A stretch of DNA of 64,000 nucleotides from Glycomyces xiaoerkulensis (lineage in GTDB: Bacteria; Actinomycetota; Actinomycetes; Mycobacteriales; Micromonosporaceae). The DNA lies in contig NZ_PGGV01000016.1 of assembly GCF_002798405.1 (NCBI RefSeq), positions 186,001-250,000 of the forward strand, given 5' to 3'. Made by a program: the position numbers and the translations under genes. Under the pieces are notes generated by a model. That model saw only the letters and a list, made by a program, of their open reading frames with translations, had not been told where the DNA came from and made no database searches. Positions 9,437 to 17,929 of the stretch are shown piece by piece; position 1 is the stretch's first letter; the number at the start of each line of letters is the position of its first letter.

Positions 9437-10213
9437 ATGCCAACCATCACCGTCGACGACGCCAAGGTCCACTACGAGATCAGCGGTAACGGCCCCAAGA
9501 CCGTGCTCGTCCACGGCACCGGCTCGGGCGGCGCCGAGCTCGTCTGGGGCCAGGCCCCGGACGAGTTCACCGAGGGCCGCACGATCGTGCTCCCGGACCT
9601 GTCCGGGGCGCGCAACACCGTCGACGACGGCGGCGAGCTGACCGTCGAGCGTCTGGTCGGGCAGATCATCGCGGTCGTCGAGGACTCCGGGGGAGGGCCG
9701 GCCGACCTGGTCGGCTTCTCCCTGGGCGGCACCCTGGTCGCGGCGGCCGCCGCGCGCCGGCCCGATCTGGTCCGCCGGGTGGTCAGCGTCGCCGGGTTCC
9801 CCCACGCCGACCACCCGGCGATGCGGCAGAGCTTCGAGCTGTGGCGGTCGCTGGCCTCCGACCCCGAGCGGTTCGGGAAGTTCGCCACCGTGGCCGCGTT
9901 CAGCCCCGGGTTCCTCGGGGGGCTCGACGAGGGGACCCTGGCGGCGGTCAACGCCGGCATGGTCCCCGACGAGGGCACGCTGCGGCACATCGACCTGGAC
10001 CTGCGCGTCGACATCCGCGAATCGCTGCCGCGCGTGGCCGCGCCGACCCTGGTCATCGGGAACCGCAAAGACGGGACGGTGCCGGTCGACCTGACCGCCG
10101 AACTGGCCGAGCGCATCCCCGGCAGCACCTACGTCGAATTCGACAGCGGCCACATCACCTTCGCCGAACAGCCCCGACGGTTCTTCGAGGAGGTGTCGGC
10201 CTTCCTGCGTTGA
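9437..10213 (+). CDS. Alpha/beta hydrolase
   Basis: A single-domain alpha/beta hydrolase (258 aa). It has the oxyanion-hole region VHGTGSGG, the nucleophile elbow GFSLGG (Ser about residue 97), an acidic residue after a strand in VIGNRKDG and the general-base His in DSGHITFAEQP. No signal peptide is present, so it is cytoplasmic. The substrate cannot be told; relatives act on esters, lactones or epoxides. The ATG has GGAG upstream. It is followed after 75 nt by a same-strand TetR regulator and preceded by palindromes that could be its operators, so induction by a small molecule is a reasonable inference. Confidence 0.85.
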   Translation: MPTITVDDAKVHYEISGNGPKTVLVHGTGSGGAELVWGQAPDEFTEGRTIVLPDLSGARNTVDDGGELTVERLVGQIIAVVEDSGGGPADLVGFSLGGTLVAAAAARRPDLVRRVVSVAGFPHADHPAMRQSFELWRSLASDPERFGKFATVAAFSPGFLGGLDEGTLAAVNAGMVPDEGTLRHIDLDLRVDIRESLPRVAAPTLVIGNRKDGTVPVDLTAELAERIPGSTYVEFDSGHITFAEQPRRFFEEVSAFLR

Positions 10214-10288
10214 GGCCGCCAGCCGGAGGGGTCCGGGCCCCTCCGGTCAATAGACTGAGGTCCGCATGAACGCAACGGAAGGGCGGAG

Positions 10289-10933
10289 ATGGGGACCGAC
10301 GTCGTCTGGACCGGCAGGCCCGACAAGCACCGCGCCATCGTGCGCGCGGCCAACCTGGTGTTCGGCCGGGACGGGTTCGCGCGCGCGACGGTCGATGCCA
10401 TCGCCCGGGAGGCCGGTGTGTCGAAGAAGACCATCTACAACCACTTCGACGACAAGGCGGCGCTGTTCCGCCTCGCCGCCCTCGAAGCGACGCACGAGCT
10501 CTCGGACGCCATCGCTCTCCTGGCCGACCGGCACCTGCGCAAGATCCTCGACCTCGAGCGGGACCTGATCGACTTCGGCGTCGACCGGGTGCAGGCGATC
10601 TTCAACGCCCCCGAGGAGCACGCCGCGATCGCCCGGACCGTCCGCGCCGAGGTCAAGCACCTCCCGCGGGAGGTCGTCGACGCCTGGCTGGAGGCCGGTC
10701 CGGTCCGGTCGCAGCGCGACATCGCCGCGCATTTCCTGGCGATGCGGGAGCGGGGGCTGCTCGACTTCGAGGACGCCGACAAGGCAGCCGCGTATTACAC
10801 GCTGCTGAGCTTCACCCCGATAGCCGAGCGCACCTTCCTCGGGGCCTTGCCGATCGGGGACGAGGAGATCCAGCAGATGGTCGCCGAGGGGGTGCGGATG
10901 TTCCTACGGCTCTATGGGGCCGAGACCAACTAG
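10289..10933 (+). CDS. TetR-family transcriptional regulator
   Basis: TetR-type repressor (214 aa). The N-terminal helix-turn-helix domain (about 10-58) shows VDAIAREAGVSKKTIYNHF, the family signature. The C-terminal ligand/dimer domain is like the TetR_C group with FLAMRERGLL and ends in a helix that includes VRMFLRLYG. The start at 10289 has GGAAGGGCGG before it. It lies 75 nt after the hydrolase gene and probably controls it through the dyads at 9366-9419. Its TAG stop shares the palindrome CTAG with the stop of the convergent Nudix gene. Confidence 0.9.
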   Translation: MGTDVVWTGRPDKHRAIVRAANLVFGRDGFARATVDAIAREAGVSKKTIYNHFDDKAALFRLAALEATHELSDAIALLADRHLRKILDLERDLIDFGVDRVQAIFNAPEEHAAIARTVRAEVKHLPREVVDAWLEAGPVRSQRDIAAHFLAMRERGLLDFEDADKAAAYYTLLSFTPIAERTFLGALPIGDEEIQQMVAEGVRMFLRLYGAETN

Positions 10934-11442
10934 GCGAACGGCCTGCCGGCAGGTTCGAGCCGCAGCGGTTCGACCGGGACGTCCCCGGCGGTGAGGAGCT
11001 TGACCAACCGGAGCAGCGGCTCTGCCCTGCGCAGGCCGTCGGTCGAGGCGATCCGGTCCACGTGGATCCACCTGAACTCGAGGTCCTGCTCATAGGCCTC
11101 GCCACCGCAGATGCGCGGCTCGAAACGGGCGGCGCGGGTGAAGAAGAAGTGGTTCTCCTGCACGAATGGGGCCTCGTCCTTCCAGCCCCGGAAGAGCTGG
11201 CGGGCGACCGGTCCGATGAGCTCCTCGGCGGGAACGACGAGTCCGGTCTCTTCGAACAGTTCTCGGGCCGCGGCCTCGGCCAGGGCCTCGCCGGGGTCGA
11301 TGCCGCCGCCGGGGATGATCCAGGACGCCGGCCGCTCGGGAACCGCGGCGCGACCGATGAAGAGGACGTGGTCCCGCTCGTCGATGACGATGCCGCGCGC
11401 TCCGCGCCGATCGATACGGGGTGCTTCGTCGATCGCGCGCAT
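10930..11442 (-). CDS. Nudix hydrolase
   Basis: A Nudix-family pyrophosphohydrolase (170 aa) that should cleave a nucleoside diphosphate linked to another moiety; the substrate is unknown. The Nudix box begins GGGIDPGEAL and contains RELFEETGL, satisfying GX5EX7REUXEEXGU. Other blocks, such as GIVIDERDHVLFI and SWIIPGGG, fit the fold. GATACT ends 6 nt upstream of the ATG and no clear ribosome binding site is seen, so the mRNA may be leaderless. A second, similar Nudix gene follows upstream at 11533-12075, and both share the order R-R-ARV-L-IDE at the first strand, suggesting an old duplication. Confidence 0.9.
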   Translation of the reverse strand: MRAIDEAPRIDRRGARGIVIDERDHVLFIGRAAVPERPASWIIPGGGIDPGEALAEAAARELFEETGLVVPAEELIGPVARQLFRGWKDEAPFVQENHFFFTRAARFEPRICGGEAYEQDLEFRWIHVDRIASTDGLRRAEPLLRLVKLLTAGDVPVEPLRLEPAGRPFA

Positions 11443-11532
11443 CGGTCAAGTATCCCGGGACGCTCGGCGGCCGTCCAGTCTCGTTCGGGCACCGGTCGTC
11501 AGGCGCCGCATCGGATTTCGGTCCGGGACCGT

Positions 11533-12075
11533 TCAGGGCGTCGCCCCTCCCGGGATCGGGCAGCGCTTGAGGTCGCCGCGCCATCCGGGCCAGTCGAGTT
11601 CGACCGGCACGGCCGGGATGTCTCCGCTGACGCACCGCTCCACCAGCGCGGCTATCGGTACGGGGAAGACCGAGTCGTCGACCTCCCGGAGCTGATCCGG
11701 CCCCAGCCAAGCGTACCCGGTGATCTCTTGGACCTCGGTCCCTTCCAGGCCGTCGAAGTCGAGGTCGAACCGCGGTGTCCGCAGGAAGAAGTACGAAGCC
11801 TCCTCCTGACCGAACCACAGTTCGCCCGCGGTGCGCGCGACCGTCGGCTCGAGATCGCTCGGGGCGACGCGCAGGCCGGTTTCCTCGAACACCTCCCGCG
11901 CCGCCGCCTCGGCGAGGGACTCCCCCTCGTCGACCGCGCCGCCGACGGTGACGAAATACTGCGATTCCGGAGTCACGAAACCGGAGCTGTGCAGCAGGAG
12001 CACCCGGTCGCTCTCATCGACGATGAGGACCCGAGCGGAGCGGCGCCGCACGAGAGGTTCGGGAGGATTCCTCAT
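11533..12075 (-). CDS. Nudix hydrolase
   Basis: A second Nudix hydrolase (180 aa). The box GGAVDEGESL...REVFEETGL is intact, with the first strand RRSARVLIVDESDRVLLL. A longer frame reaches 12132, but I chose the ATG at 12075. It is preceded by TAGCCT at 7 nt, a leaderless pattern, and the extra N-terminal residues look non-homologous. It and its neighbour (10930-11442) point the same way with 90 nt between them and are probably paralogues. The substrate is unknown; relatives sanitise oxidised nucleotides or degrade NDP-sugars. Confidence 0.88.
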   Translation of the reverse strand: MRNPPEPLVRRRSARVLIVDESDRVLLLHSSGFVTPESQYFVTVGGAVDEGESLAEAAAREVFEETGLRVAPSDLEPTVARTAGELWFGQEEASYFFLRTPRFDLDFDGLEGTEVQEITGYAWLGPDQLREVDDSVFPVPIAALVERCVSGDIPAVPVELDWPGWRGDLKRCPIPGGATP

Positions 12076-12082
12076 GACCGCC

Positions 12083-12088
12083 AGGCTA
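12083..12088 (-). promoter_or_regulatory. -10 element of the second Nudix gene (leaderless)
   Basis: TAGCCT on the minus strand ends 7 nt before the ATG at 12075. Confidence 0.4.
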
Positions 12089-12161
12089 GCCCGATGGACC
12101 GGACCGCCGGAACCTCCGGCGAACGGTCGCAATAACGGGCCGGTTCAGTCGTGGCGAAGAC

Positions 12162-12260
12162 CTACAGATCGCGGTACTCTTCGAATAGCTGTCCAGCTTC
12201 TTCGCGAGTCACCGGGATCGCCCGGTACTCGCGTACCGTCCGCTCAGTCGAGTCACGCAA
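12162..12260 (-). CDS. Possible small protein overlapping the HTH gene
   Basis: A TTG-started reading frame of 32 codons overlaps the end of the HTH gene by 8 nt and ends at TAG 12162. It would encode a charged, helix-like peptide (VREYRAIPVTREEAG). No ribosome binding site stands out and codon use is only moderately G/C-rich at third positions, as in the preceding gene. It could instead be chance, or a small partner translated by coupling. Confidence 0.3.
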   Translation of the reverse strand: MRDSTERTVREYRAIPVTREEAGQLFEEYRDL

Positions 12261-12798
12261 CCGCATCGGTCAGCGCTTCTCGGTCCTCAGCGGGAAGTCG
12301 ACTTTGCAGTCTCTGCACTCGGATCATGGCGTCGGCCGCCTCGCAGACGCGGGCGATCTCCACATCGGCCGAAGACATCCGGGCCAAACCGTGCGACGCC
12401 AGCCACATGACCACCTCGGCCCAGGAGTAGAGGCTCACTCTCGGCCGAGCGACTTTCGGCGCAGGGAACCCTCCGGGGCCCCGCCGACCGGTAGCCCAGT
12501 GATCCGCAGTGGCAAAGGTCCGATCGGTGCGCTCGGCGATTTCGCCGAACGTGACAAGGTCCTCGGAGACGCCGGTCAGTTCGATACCGGCCAGGCGACC
12601 TTGCCGGATCGCCGAGACCACGGCTTTCACCGCAGATGGTGCTTCCCGATCGAACATCGCCTGCCCCTGGCCACCTGTGCAAGGGTCGAGCGAGATCACA
12701 GCATCGTCCCAGCCCGCTTCGTACAAGGCGTCAATGACGTCCCCACCGGGTGGGGCGGTGAATCGCAGTTCAAAGGCGTAGAAGTGCGTCACTGCCAT
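12253..12798 (-). CDS. Helix-turn-helix family protein (uncharacterised)
   Basis: This 181-aa protein resembles a group common in actinobacteria with an N-terminal unknown domain (FELRFTAPP...DALYEAGWDDA) and a C-terminal MerR/excisionase-like helix-turn-helix. The latter contains DLVTFGEIAERTDRT, the GRRGPGGFPAP loop and SLYSWAEVVMWL. Such proteins are often annotated only as DNA-binding. The ATG starts 2 nt after the tsaD stop, so translation is probably coupled to tsaD and the gene is the last clear member of the tsa operon. A possible 32-aa ORF overlaps its end. The role is unknown; the linkage to tRNA modification is unexplained. Confidence 0.7.
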   Translation of the reverse strand: MAVTHFYAFELRFTAPPGGDVIDALYEAGWDDAVISLDPCTGGQGQAMFDREAPSAVKAVVSAIRQGRLAGIELTGVSEDLVTFGEIAERTDRTFATADHWATGRRGPGGFPAPKVARPRVSLYSWAEVVMWLASHGLARMSSADVEIARVCEAADAMIRVQRLQSRLPAEDREALTDAVA

Positions 12799-12800
12799 GC

Positions 12801-13859
12801 TCAATCGAGCTTGTCGGCGAGGCTCACGACCGTTACGTCCATCGAGGAGTCCGCCGGGAAGTTCATCGCGGACGGCTCGGCCTTGGCCGCCACCAGATGG
12901 GAACCCAGGGCCGCGACCATCGCGCCGTTGTCGGTGCACAGCTTCGGCTTCGGGAAGCGGAGTGTCAACCCGGCCCGCTCGGCCCGCTCCACGGCCATGC
13001 TGCGGAGCCGGGAGTTCGCCGCCACCCCGCCGCCGAGGAGCAATGTCTCCACGCCCTGCTCCTTGGCCGCCAGGATCGCCTTGCGGCTCAATACGTCGCA
13101 GACCGCCTCCTGGAAGGCGGCGGCCACATCGTTCACCGGGATGTCCTTGCCTTCGGCCCGCTGCGCCTCGATCCACCGGGCGACCGCGGTCTTGAGCCCG
13201 GAGAACGAGAAGTCGTAGCGGTGCCGCTCCATGTCCTTGGCGGCGGTCAGGCCGCGCGGGAACTCCACGAACGCCCGGTCGCCCTCGCGGGCAGCCTTGT
13301 CGATGTACGGCCCCCCGGGGAAGGGAAGGCCCAGCAGGCGCGCGACCTTGTCGAAGGCCTCGCCGGCGGCGTCGTCGATGCTGGCGCCGAGCTGGCTGAC
13401 CTCGCCGGCCAGATCCTCGACCATCATGATCGTCGAGTGCCCGCCGGAGACGAGCAGCCCGATCGACGGCTCCGGAATCGGGCCGTTCTCCAGCGTGTCG
13501 ACCGCGATGTGAGCGCTGAGGTGGTTGACTCCGTACAGCGGCACGCCTGTCGCGAGCGAGTACGCCTTCGCCGCCCCCACCCCGACCATGAGCGCCCCGG
13601 CCAGGCCCGGCCCGGCGGTCACGGCGATGCCGTCGAGGTCGTGCAACGTCACCCCCGCCTCGTCGAGGGCGCGCTGCACGGTCGGCACCATCGCCTCCAG
13701 GTGAGCACGCGAGGCGACCTCGGGGACCACCCCGCCGTACCTCGCCTGCTCCTCCACCGAGGAGGCCACCTCGTCGGCGAGCAGATCCGTCCCCCGCACG
13801 ATCCCGACCCCGGTCTCGTCGCACGAGGTCTCGATGCCCATCACCAACGGTTCACTCAT
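12801..13859 (-). CDS. tsaD: tRNA N6-adenosine threonylcarbamoyltransferase TsaD
   Basis: TsaD (352 aa) transfers the threonylcarbamoyl group from TC-AMP to A37 of ANN-decoding tRNAs, together with TsaB and TsaE. The metal- and nucleotide-binding ASKHA fold is seen in [10 protein letters not shown], the metal-binding HLSAH (the H-x-x-x-H pair) and the SGGHS phosphate loop. Later come the GLKTA segment and GGGVAANS. The start ATG abuts the rimI stop (TAGATG), so translation is coupled. The order tsaE-tsaB-rimI-tsaD is the standard actinobacterial one. Confidence 0.97.
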   Translation of the reverse strand: MSEPLVMGIETSCDETGVGIVRGTDLLADEVASSVEEQARYGGVVPEVASRAHLEAMVPTVQRALDEAGVTLHDLDGIAVTAGPGLAGALMVGVGAAKAYSLATGVPLYGVNHLSAHIAVDTLENGPIPEPSIGLLVSGGHSTIMMVEDLAGEVSQLGASIDDAAGEAFDKVARLLGLPFPGGPYIDKAAREGDRAFVEFPRGLTAAKDMERHRYDFSFSGLKTAVARWIEAQRAEGKDIPVNDVAAAFQEAVCDVLSRKAILAAKEQGVETLLLGGGVAANSRLRSMAVERAERAGLTLRFPKPKLCTDNGAMVAALGSHLVAAKAEPSAMNFPADSSMDVTVVSLADKLD

Positions 13860-14309
13860 CTATAGATCCATCCTCATCACCGCGGCGTCGGTGCCGGTGA
13901 ACTGGTAGTAGTTCTTGCGCACGCCGATGCCGTAGAAACCGTACCGGTCGTACAGCCGCTGGGCCGACCCGTTGTCGACCGCGACCTCCAGGAACACCGC
14001 CTTCGCGCCCGCGAGGCGGACTCGGGAGAGCAGGTCGCTCATCAGCATCGTGGCGATACCGCGCCGCCGCACCGCCGGGTCCACTGCGATGTTGTTGATC
14101 CAGGCCTCGTTGCCGCCCAACGCCACGCCCGCGTACCCCAGGAGGCGGTCGCCGTCGAAGACGGCCCGGTAGTCGTGCCCGGCGGCGAGTTCGGTCCACA
14201 GCAGGCCCTCGCTCCAGGCCTCGGGGCCGAAGACCGCCTGCTCGATCCGGGCCACGGCCGGCAGGTGCCACCAGCGCAACCGGCCGATCCGCAAGTCCCC
14301 GTCCACCAT
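13860..14309 (-). CDS. rimI: Ribosomal protein S18 alanine N-acetyltransferase
   Basis: A GNAT acetyltransferase (149 aa) assigned to RimI by position and features: in relatives it acetylates the N-terminus of S18. The acetyl-CoA site is visible as RRRGIATMLMSDLL (about residues 88-101), and the conserved LEVAVDNGSAQRLYDRYGF ends the fold. A possible partner rpsR lies in the same window, although far away. The gene follows tsaB by 16 nt and abuts tsaD. RimI can be replaced in activity by other GNATs, so the substrate is inferred from synteny. Confidence 0.9.
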   Translation of the reverse strand: MVDGDLRIGRLRWWHLPAVARIEQAVFGPEAWSEGLLWTELAAGHDYRAVFDGDRLLGYAGVALGGNEAWINNIAVDPAVRRRGIATMLMSDLLSRVRLAGAKAVFLEVAVDNGSAQRLYDRYGFYGIGVRKNYYQFTGTDAAVMRMDL

Positions 14310-14325
14310 TACACCTCTACCACGC

Positions 14326-14964
14326 CTAGGGGCTGACCGGTTTCGCGTCCGGGCGGCGCAGGTACAGCGGCGTCAACCGCTCGGTGGGCGCGCCGTCGCG
14401 GACGCGCGGCACGGCCAGCTCGACGAGCTTCACCGGATCCGGGTAGACCGGACGTTCCTCGGCCGGGATGCGAAGCCGCTCGGCGTACTTGGCCGCGCCC
14501 TCGCCGAGCGCGTAGTCGGCCTCCAGGTCGGGCAGCTCGGCGGGCTTGCCGACCTGCGGATCGCCCTGGCGGGCGCCGTTGTGGTAGACGGCCCAGTAGA
14601 TCTCCTTGCGACGCGCGTCGGTCGCCACCAGCGCCCGGCCGCGCGCGCTGCCGCCGATCCCGTCGAGCGAGCAGACCCCGTAGACCGGGATGCCGCGCCC
14701 GGCGGCGAAGGTCGCGGCGGTGACCATCCCGACCCGCAGCCCGGTGTAGGGGCCGGGGCCGGTGCCGGCCACGACCGCATCGATACCGCTCGGCTTCAGG
14801 TTCGACTCTTCCAGGCACGCTTCGATGAACGGGGAGAGTCGCTCGACGTGTCCGCGGCCGTCGATCTCGCGGCGGAAGGACTCCAGGTACAGCTCGTCGC
14901 CGTCGATCTGGACGATCGCGGCCTGGACGGCGCTGGTCGAGGTGTCGACGACGAGGACGTTCAT
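14326..14964 (-). CDS. tsaB: tRNA threonylcarbamoyladenosine biosynthesis protein TsaB
   Basis: TsaB (212 aa) is the catalytically silent ASKHA partner that dimerises with TsaD to make t6A. The N-terminal LVVDTSTSAVQAAI strand, GTGPGPYTGLRVGM (the helix used for the TsaD interface) and the C-terminal PLYLRRPDA are typical. It overlaps tsaE by 4 nt (ATGA), so translation is coupled. It lacks the H-x-x-x-H metal site of TsaD, as expected. Confidence 0.95.
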   Translation of the reverse strand: MNVLVVDTSTSAVQAAIVQIDGDELYLESFRREIDGRGHVERLSPFIEACLEESNLKPSGIDAVVAGTGPGPYTGLRVGMVTAATFAAGRGIPVYGVCSLDGIGGSARGRALVATDARRKEIYWAVYHNGARQGDPQVGKPAELPDLEADYALGEGAAKYAERLRIPAEERPVYPDPVKLVELAVPRVRDGAPTERLTPLYLRRPDAKPVSP

Positions 14965-15437
14965 GCGGCCGCGCCCACCGGCTCCGCGAGGGTGTCGACG
15001 CGCTCGGCCCAGTCGCCGCCGCGGGGGTGGAGCGCGATCTCGCGGGACTCGTCGCCGTGGCGCTCGATCGCGACCTCCAGGTGGGACTCGGCCAGGCGTT
15101 CAGCCAGGCCGGCACCCCATTCGACGACGGTGACCGAGTCGGCCGCGTCGGTGTCGAGGTCGAGGTCGTCGAGTTCGTCGAGGCCTTCCAGCCGGTAGGC
15201 GTCGACGTGGAGGAGGGGCAGCCCGGCGGGCCCGGCGCGGTGGCCGCGGGCGATGACGAAGGTCGGGCTGGTGATGCGGCCGGCGACCTCGAGGCCGTCG
15301 CCGATGCCCTGGGTGAGGGCGGTCTTGCCGGCCCCGAGCGGGCCGGTGAGGATCACGAGGTCGCCCGCGCGGAGCAGCGCCGCGAGGCGCTTCCCGAATT
15401 CGTGCGTGCAGGCGGCTGTCGGCATGGTCAGCCTCAC
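14961..15437 (-). CDS. tsaE: tRNA threonylcarbamoyladenosine biosynthesis ATPase TsaE
   Basis: TsaE (158 aa) is the P-loop ATPase that resets the TsaBD complex. It has a Walker A GPLGAGKTALTQG, SPTFVI (the switch I-like threonine region), HVDAYRL and VVEWG. I chose the GTG at 15437: GAGGAG is well spaced before it and the longer frame to 15500 has no similarity. The GTG overlaps the TGA of the upstream hydrolase (GTGA), so it is translationally coupled. It belongs to the alr-to-tsaD operon. Confidence 0.94.
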   Translation of the reverse strand: MRLTMPTAACTHEFGKRLAALLRAGDLVILTGPLGAGKTALTQGIGDGLEVAGRITSPTFVIARGHRAGPAGLPLLHVDAYRLEGLDELDDLDLDTDAADSVTVVEWGAGLAERLAESHLEVAIERHGDESREIALHPRGGDWAERVDTLAEPVGAAA

Positions 15438-16675
15438 GATGTCACTCCTCTGTCTGCGTCGGTTTCCGCGCCCGATGCGGCCCGGGAGAACGGGGTCCAC
15501 GACCGGTCGCCGCGGCGTTCGGGGCCCGCGGCCCGGCGGGGTCGCCGCGGGTGGGCGGCGTTCCCGCTCACCACGGCGGTTCCGGACGGGCCGATGTCGA
15601 CCGCGACTTTGTCAATTATCTCCAACAGCAGTTGTGAGATCTCCCCAGGATACTCGAGCTGCGGCGAGTGGGCCGCCTCGGCTATGAGCGCGAACCTGGA
15701 GCCCTTGATCGCGTCCGCCAGGCGCCGCGAATGCTGCGGCGGCGTCAGGATGTCGCTGTCGCCCACCACGACCAGGACCGGCATCCGCTCGAACTCGTGC
15801 AGGGTGGCCGTCTCGTCGTGGTCGAGGATAGCGCGCACGTAGCCGACGACGCTTTGCAGCGGGGTGTGGCGGTTCATGCGTTCGACCAGTTCGACCAGCG
15901 AATGCGGCGGATCGGACCCCGCGAAGGCGTTGCGTCGCACCACCAGGTAACCGATGTCGCCCGACAGGAGCCGGGCCCGGTCGATCAACTGCGGAGTCCA
16001 GCCGGGGATCTGCTGGAGCATCGGCAGGACCGTCCGCCGCATCCGCCGCAGGGCCCGCATCGGCTTGGTCTCGACGGTGTCGAGCCCGGCCGCACTGGTC
16101 GACAGGAACGCCGTCCCCTTGACCCGCTCGCGGAACCGCTCGGGGTAGAGGCGCGCGAACGCCTGCATCGTCATCCCGCCCATCGAGTGGCCGACCAGCA
16201 CCAGCGGCCCGTCGGGGGCGGCGGCCGCGATCACGTCCCACAGGGTCGCGGCGAGGTCCTCGATCGAGTATTCGGTGCTCGGCAGGGGTCCGGACCGGCC
16301 GTGGCCGGGCTGGTCGTAGAACACCGCCCGCATCGTGCAGCCGGCAGGTGCGGCTTCGGCGATCGCCTTGCGCTGGAAGTAGAAGGTGGAGGAGTCGTGC
16401 AGGTAGCCGTGGGCGAACACCACGGTGAGGTCGGCGTCGTCGGGGCCGACCGTCTCCACGTGTACCGGCACGCCGTCGCGGCTGACGACGGTCCGCACCG
16501 AGGTCGTCGGCGGCAGTTCGAACGGTTCGGTCGCGTACGGGTCGCCGGTGCCGGCGCCGTCGCGGGAGCGCCGGGCGAGGTAGCGGGGCAAGGCGACCGC
16601 GAGCGCGGTCCCGGCGGCGAGGCCCCCTGCGATCCCGCCGGCGAGGGCCGCCCGGCGTGCGGTGCGTCTGCTCAA
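15434..16675 (-). CDS. Alpha/beta hydrolase with N-terminal membrane anchor
   Basis: A 413-aa alpha/beta hydrolase. A hydrophobic N-terminal segment (about residues 12-34, AALAGGIAGGLAAGTALAVAL) should anchor or export it. The catalytic domain shows HGYLHDSSTF, the nucleophile in VGHSMGG, an acidic residue near VVVGDSDILTP and the base in AAHSPQLEYP. It lies between alr and tsaE in the conserved actinobacterial order, although its substrate is unknown. The TTG at 16675 is used because it overlaps the alr stop (TTGA) and has GGGGG upstream; a longer frame reaches 16753. The tail after residue 370 is low complexity. Confidence 0.87.
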   Translation of the reverse strand: MSRRTARRAALAGGIAGGLAAGTALAVALPRYLARRSRDGAGTGDPYATEPFELPPTTSVRTVVSRDGVPVHVETVGPDDADLTVVFAHGYLHDSSTFYFQRKAIAEAAPAGCTMRAVFYDQPGHGRSGPLPSTEYSIEDLAATLWDVIAAAAPDGPLVLVGHSMGGMTMQAFARLYPERFRERVKGTAFLSTSAAGLDTVETKPMRALRRMRRTVLPMLQQIPGWTPQLIDRARLLSGDIGYLVVRRNAFAGSDPPHSLVELVERMNRHTPLQSVVGYVRAILDHDETATLHEFERMPVLVVVGDSDILTPPQHSRRLADAIKGSRFALIAEAAHSPQLEYPGEISQLLLEIIDKVAVDIGPSGTAVVSGNAAHPRRPRRAAGPERRGDRSWTPFSRAASGAETDADRGVTS

Positions 16676-17844
16676 TGCAACCCCCGGTTCCAGTAGCGGG
16701 GGACGCGGTCCCCGATGCCGGTGAGGATCTCGTTGGGGATCGTCCCCGCCCACGCCGACCAGTCGTCGGCGTCGGGATGCTGGTCGCCGGCGCCGATGAG
16801 AATGACCGGCTCGCCGGGCTTGACCAGCTCGTCGCCGAGGTCGACCACGAACTGGTCCATGCAGATCCGGCCCAGGATCGGGCGGCGCCGCCCGGCCAGG
16901 TAGACCTCGGCGCTGCCGGAGGCGATGCGCGGGATCCCGTCGGCGTACCCCAGCGGCACCAGCGCCACGTTCGAGTCGCGTTCGAGGTGGTGGGTGTGCC
17001 CGTAGGAGATGCCGGTCCCGGCCGGGAGCCGCTTGACGGTCATGACGTGCCCGCGCAACTCCATCACCGGCCGCAGGTCCACCGCGATCTCGGGCACCGG
17101 GTTGTAGCCGTAGAGGGCGATGCCGGGCCGCACCAGATCGTAGTGGGTCTCGGGGTCGCTGATGAGCGCCGCGGAGTTGGCCAGGTGCCGCACCTCCGGT
17201 TCGAGACCGGCGGCGGCGACCGCGGCGAGGAACCGCTCGAAGGCGGCCTTCTGCTCATCGCCCGCCGGATGCCCGATCTCGTCGGCGCAGGCCAGGTGGC
17301 TCCAGGCGCCGACGACCTCGATCGCGCCGGCGGCCCGGTGCTTGGCGGCGGCCTCGCCGTACGCCTCCCACTCGGCCTCGACCACGCCGCCGCGGGAGAT
17401 GCCGGTGTCGGCCTTGAGGTGGACGCGGGCCGCACGGCCGGCCCGTTCGGCCGCGGCGGCAACTGCCTCCAACTGGGGCACCGAGGAGATCCCGATCTCG
17501 GCTCCGGCCCCGATCGTCTCGGCCAGGCCCGGCTGGTCGGGCGTGTACATGAACGCCATGACCGGCACCCGGCTCAGGTCGGGCAGGCGCCGCAGCCGCC
17601 AGGCCTCGCGCAGCGTCGCCACGCCGAATCGGGCCGCCCCGGCCTCGGCGGCGATGCGCGCGGCCGGGACCAGGCCGTGGCCGTAGGCGTCGGCCTTGAT
17701 CATCGCCATCTGCGGCGCTGCGGTGAGCCCGGCCAGCGTCTCGACGTTGTGCGCCAGGCGGCGCCAGTCCATGCTCGCCTTGGCCAGGCCCGCCATGTCC
17801 CCCGACACCGGCTCGGACACGATGCGGTAGTTGTCTATCGCCAC
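16672..17844 (-). CDS. alr: Alanine racemase
   Basis: A PLP-dependent racemase (390 aa) that makes D-alanine for peptidoglycan. The barrel begins after about 20 residues and carries the PLP lysine in MIKADAYGHG. The C-terminal beta domain includes the YGYNP region, SYGHTHHL and RICMDQFVVDLG. It feeds Ddl, whose gene sits at 47992-48957. The GTG at 17844 has no Shine-Dalgarno sequence but TAATCT lies 6 nt upstream, a leaderless pattern. It is the first gene of the operon alr-hydrolase-tsaE-tsaB-rimI-tsaD. Confidence 0.96.
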   Translation of the reverse strand: MAIDNYRIVSEPVSGDMAGLAKASMDWRRLAHNVETLAGLTAAPQMAMIKADAYGHGLVPAARIAAEAGAARFGVATLREAWRLRRLPDLSRVPVMAFMYTPDQPGLAETIGAGAEIGISSVPQLEAVAAAAERAGRAARVHLKADTGISRGGVVEAEWEAYGEAAAKHRAAGAIEVVGAWSHLACADEIGHPAGDEQKAAFERFLAAVAAAGLEPEVRHLANSAALISDPETHYDLVRPGIALYGYNPVPEIAVDLRPVMELRGHVMTVKRLPAGTGISYGHTHHLERDSNVALVPLGYADGIPRIASGSAEVYLAGRRRPILGRICMDQFVVDLGDELVKPGEPVILIGAGDQHPDADDWSAWAGTIPNEILTGIGDRVPRYWNRGLH

Positions 17845-17850
17845 GGTTCA

Positions 17851-17856
17851 AGATTA
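17851..17856 (-). promoter_or_regulatory. -10 element of alr (leaderless)
   Basis: TAATCT on the minus strand ends 6 nt before the GTG at 17844. Confidence 0.45.
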
Positions 17857-17929
17857 CGTCCCCGTCCGGGGCCGGCCCCCGCCCACGGCTCCGCTGGCGT
17901 TTCCGGCCCCGGTCCCGGGCACGCGGCGG

